The translations under genes and the position numbers were made by a program. From the NCBI GenBank assembly GCA_937864365.1, contig CALMJT010000060.1, positions 1-49,150 on the forward strand: a stretch of DNA of 49,150 nt. Reading direction: 5' to 3'. The first letter of the stretch is position 1, and each line of letters begins with the position of its first letter. The notes beneath the pieces are model-generated. The model was given only the letters and a program-made list of their open reading frames with translations, had not been told where the DNA came from and ran no database searches. Positions 43,569-49,150 of the stretch are shown in pieces. The DNA is from an uncultured Alteromonadales bacterium (GTDB lineage Bacteria > Pseudomonadota > Gammaproteobacteria > Pseudomonadales > Cellvibrionaceae).

Positions 43569-44088
43569 GCTCTAACCTGTTAATCCAGCCATCAATAAAA
43601 TCGAAATTTTTAGCATCCTCCCTAAGAACTTCAATATATCGCCTAATTACATTAAATTTAAAATCATCAATAAATGAATAACTGGCATTTAAAGCTTTTA
43701 GGGTATTTGGGCCAAAAATTCCATCAATTTTAACCTTCAATGTTTTCTGAATAAGCATCACGCCAGTAATAAAACCGAGATTTACAGAGTAACTAAGGAC
43801 AAGATTTGCATAATGTTGATCACAGATATCGTCGCCTAAAATTTTTTTCCAGTATTCTGAAAAATAAAATTCTTTTACCAATTCTTGCAGCGGCAAAATT
43901 CTTGCTAAATTTTGAGGAAAATTATCAGCATCCTCTTTCGCGATATCAATTAAATGCCAGCCCTTCCAATTGGGGTTGTAGCGTCTTGTTATTCCTGCAT
44001 ACGTTTCTTTGCCGCTATCGCTCGGATGGTTTGAATAACCACGCTCTTCGTCACGAAGCTTTTTGTATGCCAGCTCATAGTTAGCCAT
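43561..44088 (-). CDS. Endolysin, glycosyl hydrolase 108 family
   Basis: The 175-residue protein, from ATG 44088 with AGAAGG upstream, starts MANYELAYKKLRDEERGYSN. DEERGY supplies the catalytic Glu near residue 15, and HPSDSGKETYAGITRRYNP completes the GH108 signature. A C-terminal part (IQKTLKVKIDGIFGPNTLKAL) resembles the peptidoglycan-binding half found in this family. The enzyme cuts the glycan of the cell wall. It has no signal peptide, so a holin must release it. It overlaps both neighbours by 8 bases. Confidence 0.9.
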   Translation of the reverse strand: MANYELAYKKLRDEERGYSNHPSDSGKETYAGITRRYNPNWKGWHLIDIAKEDADNFPQNLARILPLQELVKEFYFSEYWKKILGDDICDQHYANLVLSYSVNLGFITGVMLIQKTLKVKIDGIFGPNTLKALNASYSFIDDFKFNVIRRYIEVLREDAKNFDFIDGWINRLEHA

Positions 44089-44605
44089 TTTTAACAGCCT
44101 TCTTGGGTAGTGCATTCACCAGTGAATCAATACCTTTGCCGAATTGGCGCAATCCGGCATAAGCCCAAGGTAAAGTTAACAACAATAATATTTCGAAATT
44201 TGGGCTTTCTGAGTAAAGGGCATAATAAACTGCTGCGCCTAATGACACCCATGACTGACCGGGCCGAGTCCAGCGAACAAACCTATCTTCGGCCCGGTCT
44301 CCATTTTTAATGGTTTCTTGAGTGATGGAATGACTCTCAATGTCCAGTTTAGCCATAGCCTCAATATGCCTTCGAATGCTATCTCCCTCTTTTAATTCAA
44401 TTTCTTTGAGTTTAATAAATAGCTCTGGCTTTTCTTGTAGTTTCTTTAGCGCCTCTTCTGGATCATTTGTACCCGTCACGCCGGAAACCATGGCAACGCC
44501 AGCAGCAATTGCGCTTGGCACGTTACCGGTTATTAGCGATCCTATTAATTTACCTCCGTCAGAGGCGTTTGATTTAATCCAGTTACCAACGTCAGACCAG
44601 TTCAT
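44081..44605 (-). CDS. 3TM holin (GTA_holin_3TM type)
   Basis: The 174-residue product has a glycine-rich hydrophobic segment (GKLIGSLITGNVPSAIAAGV), a charged helix (EEALKKLQEKPELFIKLKEI), the conserved VRWTRPGQSWVSLGAAVYYA, and a last hydrophobic hairpin (FEILLLLTLPWAYAGLRQFG). This is the pattern of the 3TM holin superfamily that ends gene-transfer-agent and phage cycles. It is the first gene after the late promoter and terminator and leads the lysis operon. Confidence 0.88.
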   Translation of the reverse strand: MNWSDVGNWIKSNASDGGKLIGSLITGNVPSAIAAGVAMVSGVTGTNDPEEALKKLQEKPELFIKLKEIELKEGDSIRRHIEAMAKLDIESHSITQETIKNGDRAEDRFVRWTRPGQSWVSLGAAVYYALYSESPNFEILLLLTLPWAYAGLRQFGKGIDSLVNALPKKAVKNG

Positions 44606-44621
44606 AAATTTACTTTTTTAG

Positions 44622-44654
44622 AAATAGAAAAGCCGTTCTTTTTAGGGAACGGCT
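44622..44654 (-). terminator. tR'-type terminator downstream of the late promoter
   Basis: AGCCGTTC pairs with GAACGGCT in a stem with a 7-8 nt loop, followed on the minus strand by TTTTCTATTTC. It lies between the promoter at 44729 and the first lysis gene, exactly where lambda-like phages keep a terminator that only a Q-modified polymerase passes. Confidence 0.85.
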
Positions 44655-44728
44655 CTGGGAGGACAGCATGGGGTACTACATGAGGAGAAACCGAAGAGTG
44701 TGTGTGGTTAGTTCCCTACGGTATATAA

Positions 44729-44757
44729 ATCGTATCTTTTACTGCAAATTTCGTCAA
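44729..44757 (-). promoter_or_regulatory. Late promoter pR'-type
   Basis: On the minus strand TTGACG (44752-44757) and TACGAT (44729-44734) are 17 bp apart. The start would be near 44722. The promoter lies between the Q-like gene and the terminator at 44654, so a short leader of about 80-100 nt is made until Q acts. Confidence 0.82.
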
Positions 44758-44775
44758 GGCATATTTAACAAAAGT

Positions 44776-45237
44776 TCACTTTTCGATTTCATCCCACCAG
44801 CGCTTGATCCATGACTTAATCTCGGCGACTTTAGGTAACCATTTTTTTCTATAAGTTTCTCGCGATACCTTTAATATTTTCCCAAGCTCTTGATTTGAGC
44901 GGTTTATAGATGGCGTCAGCGCCAGTGTTAGCGCAATTTTTACCAAGCTATCTAACTCTTTTGACACGTCCCAGTGATTTTGTATTGCGAAATCAGTAAT
45001 TATTTTTTTGAGGTGATCCCTAAGCTTGGCGTTTTCCTCGCGCCCTCCACTGGTCGCGTTTAATAGAGTTTTTGCCGAATAAGACATTTCTGTTGAAGTG
45101 TATTGGCCGTGAGGAGGTCTTGAACAATAATATTTTTGTGTTGGCGACGCCTTGGCGGTAACCCCAAGATCGAATTGCAGGTACGAAGGAATTTTTTCAG
45201 GCGCTTTTTTTACTTTGGAGTTGCAACTGCTTTCCAT
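44776..45237 (-). CDS. Q-like late antiterminator
   Basis: The 153-residue protein has a polar N terminus with two cysteines, a helix-rich middle, and an HTH-like segment SNQELGKILKVSRETYRKKW near residue 115. I see no strict sequence signature for a Q family, but the gene sits directly upstream of a pR' promoter and tR' terminator and after ninG, the position of Q in lambdoid phages. The start is an ATG with AGGT nine bases upstream. A factor that recognises the leader and lets polymerase pass tR' is therefore the best guess. Confidence 0.65.
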   Translation of the reverse strand: MESSCNSKVKKAPEKIPSYLQFDLGVTAKASPTQKYYCSRPPHGQYTSTEMSYSAKTLLNATSGGREENAKLRDHLKKIITDFAIQNHWDVSKELDSLVKIALTLALTPSINRSNQELGKILKVSRETYRKKWLPKVAEIKSWIKRWWDEIEK

Positions 45238-45250
45238 AAATTACCTAGGC

Positions 45251-45291
45251 AAAAAAAAGCCGCCTAAAATAACGTGGGCATAATAGGCGGC
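45251..45291 (-). terminator. Terminator between ninG and the Q-like gene
   Basis: GCCGCCT pairs with AGGCGGC across a loop of about 19 nt, and eight T residues follow on the minus strand just 14 bases before the Q start. It would stop early transcription before Q unless an N-like antitermination acts, a common arrangement that delays Q. Confidence 0.82.
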
Positions 45292-45327
45292 GAGATTAGC
45301 GAGTATGAAAAAACAAAAACCAAGAGT

Positions 45328-45356
45328 AAGTTAATTGCATTTTGTACTTTAGTCAA
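45328..45356 (-). promoter_or_regulatory. Possible promoter upstream of the Q-like gene
   Basis: TTGACT (45351-45356) and TAACTT (45328-45333) are 17 bp apart on the minus strand. The -10 box is weak. Any transcript would cross the terminator at 45251-45291 before Q. Confidence 0.35.
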
Positions 45357-45376
45357 CCTTTAGCATAAAAATAAAC

Positions 45377-45399
45377 CTAGATTAAAATACTTAATCTAG
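45377..45399. repeat. Perfect inverted repeat at the ninG 3' end
   Basis: CTAGATTAA and TTAATCTAG are separated by 5 nt, and another TTCTAGAA palindrome lies a few bases to the right. The repeat overlaps the end of ninG and lies just upstream of the weak promoter, so it could be an operator. The AT-rich stem is unlikely to terminate transcription. Confidence 0.6.
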
Positions 45400-46018
45400 A
45401 TTCTAGAATAAGGTATTTTTTGTCAAAAACTTGCCTGATCCGACCTAAGTACTCTTTGTTATATGTTGCGAAAGAGTGGTTTGCGTTTAATAATTCAACT
45501 TTATTTCTTCCAATTTTCGCCGCGAGGTTTAATTCGTATGATGCTCTGATAGATAATCCATTAATACCGCGCAGCCGTTCGCCGCAATTGCAAGCTGCGC
45601 ATTGCTTATTGATATTCAAAAGATTAAATCTTAGTTGGCTTGCTGAAGCTACTGATCGAAAGTGCCCAGCATGCCAAGCTCCTCCCGGCCTTCCACCAAG
45701 CTCCCGCCTGATTTCTTTTTCTGATCTTCCGCAGCTAATACAGGCAAGGCCAAAGTCTCGAAGCTTTACATATCTATTAACTGAATTCTGGGCTCGCTCG
45801 ACTAATAAACTAAGATTGGAACCCTTGCGCTTTGCTTTTGGTGCTACAGGTTTATTAGAGCTATGTGCGCCGCTGCGTTGTTTTTTTTTCTGTAGGTTGG
45901 ACTTGTGCAATCTTAGGCAGTCAGTTGAGTGATAGCTGCTAATCGCAACTATTGCCATTTCTTCTCTAGGAAAATAGTTTTTGCAACCAGCACATTTAAG
46001 TACTGAATTAGCCATCAA
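45377..46018 (-). CDS. ninG: NinG recombination protein
   Basis: The 213-residue product has all marks of lambda NinG (Rap): an N-terminal zinc site (CAGCKNYF), a lysine-rich middle, then AQNSVNRYVKLRD, ACISCGR, GGAWHAGHFRSVASASQLRF, NKQCAACNCGERLRG, and a helical end. NinG promotes branch migration and resolution in phage recombination and is a Holliday junction or D-loop-type structure-specific factor. Length is typical. The start overlaps the stop of the DUF1367 gene in an ATGA arrangement. Confidence 0.93.
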   Translation of the reverse strand: MMANSVLKCAGCKNYFPREEMAIVAISSYHSTDCLRLHKSNLQKKKQRSGAHSSNKPVAPKAKRKGSNLSLLVERAQNSVNRYVKLRDFGLACISCGRSEKEIRRELGGRPGGAWHAGHFRSVASASQLRFNLLNINKQCAACNCGERLRGINGLSIRASYELNLAAKIGRNKVELLNANHSFATYNKEYLGRIRQVFDKKYLILESRLSILI

Positions 46019-46434
46019 TCAAACTCCAACACTTTAAAAAATTGTTCCTCAGACATGCTTGGTGCGTAATACTTTAGAAAACAATTTAACGACCTATCAA
46101 ACATTTCGTTAAACTTGATCTCGTCATCCATTACTTCGTAGCTAATTGACTCCGGCCAAATGTTTGTATCGCCTTTCCTGTCTACGACCGTTTTGCAGTG
46201 CCCTCCATATATCTGCAAAACTCCTCTCCAAACCTCCTTGTCTTCATATTGATCTTGCATATCGAATGTCACATCTCGAAAAGCAAACCAGCGTCTGTGA
46301 TTTAACCAATTTCTATTTGGTGTGTAATTCGCGATAATCCAAGAACCAACTTTTACTGTTTGTAAGCGCCTTTGAGTGTCTTCATCGGCTGGTCGATAAG
46401 CACCATCATGGCATTTAATAAGATTTATTTGCAT
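46015..46434 (-). CDS. DUF1367 family phage protein
   Basis: The 139-residue product matches the DUF1367 pattern: ADEDTQRRLQTVKVGSWI, then RNWLNHRRWFAFRDVTFDMQ, and a C-terminal FDRSLNCFLKYYAPSMSEEQ. The family lies next to nin-region genes in many lambdoid phages, but its function is unknown. Coupling to ninG by overlap agrees with this. Confidence 0.88.
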   Translation of the reverse strand: MQINLIKCHDGAYRPADEDTQRRLQTVKVGSWIIANYTPNRNWLNHRRWFAFRDVTFDMQDQYEDKEVWRGVLQIYGGHCKTVVDRKGDTNIWPESISYEVMDDEIKFNEMFDRSLNCFLKYYAPSMSEEQFFKVLEFD

Positions 46435-46439
46435 AATTG

Positions 46440-46739
46440 CTAATTGCAGCTCTCACAAAATATTTTTTCTTGAATGAAGAGGTGGCTTGCGCCGCCTTTT
46501 CTCCCATGCGCATCAGGAAGCAGCCAGTCTGGAATTTCTGAGGCAAGCAAAGTAAGCTTTTGAGATATTTTCCAGATTTTCACCTGAAACTCTCTGCGAG
46601 CAATATCCTCTTCGCTGAAGCAAAAAAATGAGGATGCACAGCCCGAATTTTGAGAGATATATTTATCAGTGCCGGAGGCTGATCTTATTTTTTCAACCAA
46701 CAGCTTCAAGGTGTACATAGACACTACTTCATTAGTCAT
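46440..46739 (-). CDS. Hypothetical early phage protein
   Basis: The 99-residue product is read from ATG 46739 with GGAG seven bases upstream. It has a helical start (VVSMYTLKLLVEKIRSASG), a few cysteines, and a C-terminal CESC pair, possibly metal-binding. No family is recognised. It stands 5 bases before the DUF1367 gene in the same operon. Confidence 0.65.
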   Translation of the reverse strand: MTNEVVSMYTLKLLVEKIRSASGTDKYISQNSGCASSFFCFSEEDIARREFQVKIWKISQKLTLLASEIPDWLLPDAHGRKGGASHLFIQEKIFCESCN

Positions 46740-46830
46740 TTTACTCTCCCGCAATTAGCCTGACACTAATCGCCAAGCCATAATACTTACCCAAATACCG
46801 ATTCGCAAAACATAACTTATCCCGAGTAGG

Positions 46831-47073
46831 TTACTTGGTTAGGCGCGATGAGGTCAGCTGAGAAATTGTTAGCATGTCCACCATTCGCAAAAATGCTGGG
46901 CCTCTTGGGTAACATCGATCAACCTTTCTGTCCATGTGCTTGTTGCCGAATCTCAATGTTGCGCCGCGCTTTTTGAGTCGCAAGCGCTCCTTGAATGAAA
47001 GCTTCTCTTTGCGTATGTTCTCAATGTAATCGCGCTTTATTCCGAACTCGTGCTTTGCTTGCTCACTAAACAT
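46831..47073 (-). CDS. Small basic early phage protein
   Basis: The 80-residue product starts at ATG 47073 with GGGG and GAG upstream; longer starts run into the preceding gene. It is basic (KHEFGIKRDYIENIRKEKLS, ERLRLKKRGATLRFG, MDRKVDRCYPRG), so it may bind nucleic acid. No family is recognised. Confidence 0.6.
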   Translation of the reverse strand: MFSEQAKHEFGIKRDYIENIRKEKLSFKERLRLKKRGATLRFGNKHMDRKVDRCYPRGPAFLRMVDMLTISQLTSSRLTK

Positions 47074-47092
47074 CTCTATTCCCCATAATTCA

Positions 47093-47341
47093 CTATTCAC
47101 TCTGCTGGTTGTCTTTATTGAGAGGTAAATAACCGCACAATCTAGCTGTATCATCACCCCACTGCTCAGCAATATGGGGCAACTCTATCCCGTAGCGGTC
47201 TAGGACAAAATTTTGCGCTACGCGGTGTACTGTTGCTAGATTTAGATTTGGAGTATCAACAAATCCAGCATCCAAAGCCGCAATCATATGGCACACAAAT
47301 TCGTTAATAGCATCGGCTTTAATTTGATTTTCAGTTTGCAT
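47093..47341 (-). CDS. Hypothetical early phage protein
   Basis: The 82-residue product is acidic and probably helical (INEFVCHMIAALDAGFVD, TVHRVAQNFVLDRYGIELPH). No motif is recognised. It lies between two other small early genes with short gaps and is likely part of the same leftward transcript. Confidence 0.6.
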   Translation of the reverse strand: MQTENQIKADAINEFVCHMIAALDAGFVDTPNLNLATVHRVAQNFVLDRYGIELPHIAEQWGDDTARLCGYLPLNKDNQQSE

Positions 47342-47376
47342 AATTCACTGCTCACTCTGTTGGTTGCCACTTTTAA

Positions 47377-47613
47377 TCACCAATTAATCCCGCTTATATG
47401 CACCTCTTTCTTGCATTCAGGACAATTAACCACTTCTTCAAACTTTTCGTGAGACTCAGTCCAATATCCGTCTGGGCATGCGCTTTTTATTAAATAGCCA
47501 TCATCATTTAGCCTGCCATCATCCAGCTCAAAAAGATCAAAATAATTTTCGCAATTAGGGCACGTAACATTTAACTCAATGGTTAGAACTGCTGGTGTTA
47601 TTAGGTTTGTCAT
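47377..47613 (-). CDS. Small zinc-ribbon-like early phage protein
   Basis: The 78-residue product contains CPNC near residue 18 and CPEC near residue 64, with another cysteine between them, which suggests a small zinc ribbon. It is otherwise acidic. Function is unknown. Confidence 0.65.
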   Translation of the reverse strand: MTNLITPAVLTIELNVTCPNCENYFDLFELDDGRLNDDGYLIKSACPDGYWTESHEKFEEVVNCPECKKEVHISGINW

Positions 47614-47629
47614 AAGTTTTATTCCTTCG

Positions 47630-47995
47630 CTATTTATTATTCGCTAGATCAAGAATTTTCCGCAACTTTATGGCGTAACTGTTATGAGTCAGCAATAGAA
47701 CCTGATAATGCCCAGCATCATCTTTGTCGTTACGATTCATAGCGTTGTTAAATCTATCGGATGACCAGTTAGCATCACGCTCTGACTGTGCGCACAGCTT
47801 ATTTATTTCGCCTAATATTGAGGCTGATTTTACTCTAATCTTCACCCCTTCAGGACTAATTGCATAAACATCATCACCGGCGTTATGTGCTGCGATTAAT
47901 TCGGCGATAATTTTCGTGCTACTTCCAGAGCTAACCACAGATGGTATTTGTGCTGGTTTGTAGATTTTATAAAGGCGATATTTTTTATTCTCCAT
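47630..47995 (-). CDS. Hypothetical early phage protein
   Basis: The 121-residue product is read from ATG 47995 because GGAT stands seven bases upstream; another ATG lies 9 bases earlier. The N-terminal half is beta-like (KYRLYKIYKPAQIPSVVSSG, DVYAISPEGVKIRVKS) and the C-terminal half helical. It overlaps the end of the P-like gene. I do not recognise it. Confidence 0.6.
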   Translation of the reverse strand: MENKKYRLYKIYKPAQIPSVVSSGSSTKIIAELIAAHNAGDDVYAISPEGVKIRVKSASILGEINKLCAQSERDANWSSDRFNNAMNRNDKDDAGHYQVLLLTHNSYAIKLRKILDLANNK

Positions 47996-48692
47996 TTTTT
48001 GCATCCATCATTTTTAGCATTGCCTTCATTTCGCTTATGGCTTTTTCGCCTGCTCTTTTTCGATTCAGCTTGCTGCTCACAAACGCCGGTATCCGTTTTT
48101 CTTCTGGGGCAGGGATAATCATCTTTTCGCCGTCACGGTGGCGAGCGCAAACGCTAAAATATTTTTTTTCGAAAATTTTAAGGATTTCGCTTTCCTTGCT
48201 GCTGCGCAGTTCATAAAAGCCTGTTTCATTACCAGCAGTGTAAACCACTACGTGAGACCATTTTTTGTGAAGCGGTTGGACGGATTTATTACACGCCTCT
48301 TTGTATGCGTCTCGAACGTCTGGGTACAGACTTTCAGTAATGCTTAATCGAACTGTGCCCAAATTCGGAGCAAAGCGGCTAGGGTTTTTTATTAGCCTAT
48401 TAACGCCGCCAATAATTTGTTGCGGTGTAAACTCAGACAAGGACGCTGACCATGCTAAATATGTTGGCTCAGTTATTCCTTCTTGCGTCTCTGGCATCCC
48501 GTATTGGCTAATAAACTGACTACCGTAAATCCTCACCATCGTATCCCAAAAGTCGAGCATCACCTCCTCGTGATCCAGCCTCTCTTGCGGCGATCTGGGC
48601 TTTTGCGGCTGCAATTTTTTCTCTTCGCTGATTGATCGCGGACTTAGCATTGCCTGTTGAATTTCTGTTAGCTGTTCGCTGATTGGCTGCAT
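47985..48692 (-). CDS. Replication protein P-like helicase loader
   Basis: The 235-residue product resembles the lambda P group: a variable N terminus, then VMLDFWDTMVRIYGSQFISQ, and AWSASLSEFTPQQIIGGVNR followed by NPSRFAPNLGTVRLS. These proteins bring the host helicase DnaB to the phage origin. The start is uncertain. ATG 48692 (GGAG upstream) would overlap the previous gene by 173 bases, whereas ATG 48560 has GAGGAGG just upstream and overlaps by only 41. The shorter form would keep the conserved part. Confidence 0.75.
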   Translation of the reverse strand: MQPISEQLTEIQQAMLSPRSISEEKKLQPQKPRSPQERLDHEEVMLDFWDTMVRIYGSQFISQYGMPETQEGITEPTYLAWSASLSEFTPQQIIGGVNRLIKNPSRFAPNLGTVRLSITESLYPDVRDAYKEACNKSVQPLHKKWSHVVVYTAGNETGFYELRSSKESEILKIFEKKYFSVCARHRDGEKMIIPAPEEKRIPAFVSSKLNRKRAGEKAISEMKAMLKMMDAKNGE

Positions 48693-49150
48693 AGTTAGTT
48701 GCTCCGGCCGTAGGGGTGATAATTAATTCTGGCTTGTCAGCACTTTCAATAAATCGATCTGTTTTGGTTGCGTCTCGACAAATTAGCTCAATGTCATTGA
48801 ATTTTTGGTTTCGATCATTGAATCCCATGTTGTGGGGAGTTTTGGAGCATCCGATTACAGCGGATTTTAATTCTGTAGCCGAATAGCTTTTTAGTGCCCG
48901 AGCAATCGCATTGCGGCGCTTGGCGTCGAGCTTGCACCGAGGTTTATCCATGGTCACTTTCCAGAACTCAAAAACGTCCTGAATATCTTTTTTGATTTCC
49001 TGCTTTTCGTCGGATTGGAGTTTTCTCAAATCGACAGGTAATAATTCGTTAGAATTATTATTTATGTTCTCTTGTCTGTTCTCTTGTCTGTTTGTTTGGT
49101 CATTTTCTCCAAGTTGGGCTTGGTCATTTTCTCCAAGTTGGGCTTGGTCA
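48520..49150 (-). CDS. O-like replication protein, C-terminal part (gene runs off the window)
   Basis: The frame stays open to the window edge, so the gene starts further right and only its last 210 codons are seen. A conserved segment, VFEFWKVTMDKPRCKLDAKR followed by HNMGFNDRNQKFNDIELICR, is typical of the C-terminal part of O-like or DnaD-like phage replication proteins. These bind the origin and recruit P. Before it lies a linker with two 8-residue DQAQLGEN repeats and two RQEN-type repeats, and after it a basic, low-complexity tail. The TTG at 49029 is an internal codon, not the start. The origin may lie in the missing part. Confidence 0.75.
   Translation of the reverse strand, partial: DQAQLGENDQAQLGENDQTNRQENRQENINNNSNELLPVDLRKLQSDEKQEIKKDIQDVFEFWKVTMDKPRCKLDAKRRNAIARALKSYSATELKSAVIGCSKTPHNMGFNDRNQKFNDIELICRDATKTDRFIESADKPELIITPTAGATNYAANQRTANRNSTGNAKSAINQRREKIAAAKAQIAAREAGSRGGDARLLGYDGEDLR
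49067..49150. repeat. In-frame tandem repeats in the O-like gene
   Basis: Two full 24-bp units (49097-49120 and 49121-49144) and the start of a third at the edge, plus two 12-bp units (49067-49078 and 49079-49090), follow one another. All are multiples of three and code for the repeated linker. In lambda the origin iterons lie inside gene O, so these could be origin iterons as well as coding repeats. Confidence 0.8.

Noticed and set aside
49029-49029. TTG as start of the O-like gene
   Set aside because: The reading frame is open and codes for ordered repeats up to the window edge, so the gene begins further right.

Overview
The window is a junction between a bacterial chromosome (about 1-8863) and a temperate podovirus-like prophage that runs from about 8864 to beyond the right edge. 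The chromosomal genes (DUF1272 protein, DUF885 lipoprotein, YHS lipoprotein, AGCS sodium:alanine symporter, GNAT acetyltransferase, CCA-encoding tRNA-Asp and tRNA-Val) suggest a gammaproteobacterium, perhaps a marine one. The sequence alone does not fix the genus.

The left end of the prophage is marked by a 50-nt 3' fragment of a tRNA-His gene (8814-8863, minus strand). It holds the anticodon arm, T arm and acceptor end, but the D arm is replaced by other sequence. This is the usual footprint of integration into a tRNA gene. The intact tRNA-His, the integrase and the lysogeny repressor are expected to the right of the window, since none is found inside it.

Between attL and the late operon (9.0-12.9 kb) lies an accessory region. 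A leftward operon encodes an XRE-type HTH protein, a 387-aa protein with two CxxC pairs that I do not recognise, and an 81-aa protein, and it ends at a strong terminator. A divergent rightward operon encodes two small proteins that look like diverged copies of each other. The 184-bp gap between the operons holds two facing sigma70-like promoters and five copies of an 11-bp palindrome (consensus CAAAYNRTTTG) spaced by 11, 23, 22 and 23 bp. This is a self-contained genetic switch of unknown purpose and the best candidate here for an undescribed system.

From 12.9 to 43.2 kb the late genes all read leftward. In transcription order they are an SGNH-hydrolase spike-like protein, small terminase, large terminase split over two frames, P22-like portal, scaffold-like protein, N4-gp56-type capsid protein, a decoration-like protein, tandem adaptor proteins, tail proteins, an FN3/DUF1983-type fibre, a block of small virion or ejection-like proteins, and a 3526-residue polyvalent protein. 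That last protein combines a superfamily 2 helicase, an N6-adenine methyltransferase, an HExxH-like motif and an ADP-ribosyltransferase-like domain.

From 43.2 to 49.15 kb come, in reverse order of transcription, a lysis cassette (3TM holin, GH108 endolysin, second holin-like protein), a Q-like antiterminator with a clear pR'-type promoter and tR'-type terminator, NinG, DUF1367, several small early genes, a P-like helicase loader, and an O-like replication protein cut by the window edge. The layout is lambdoid in its early and regulatory part and podoviral in its virion part. The break in the large terminase raises the question of whether the prophage is still able to package.
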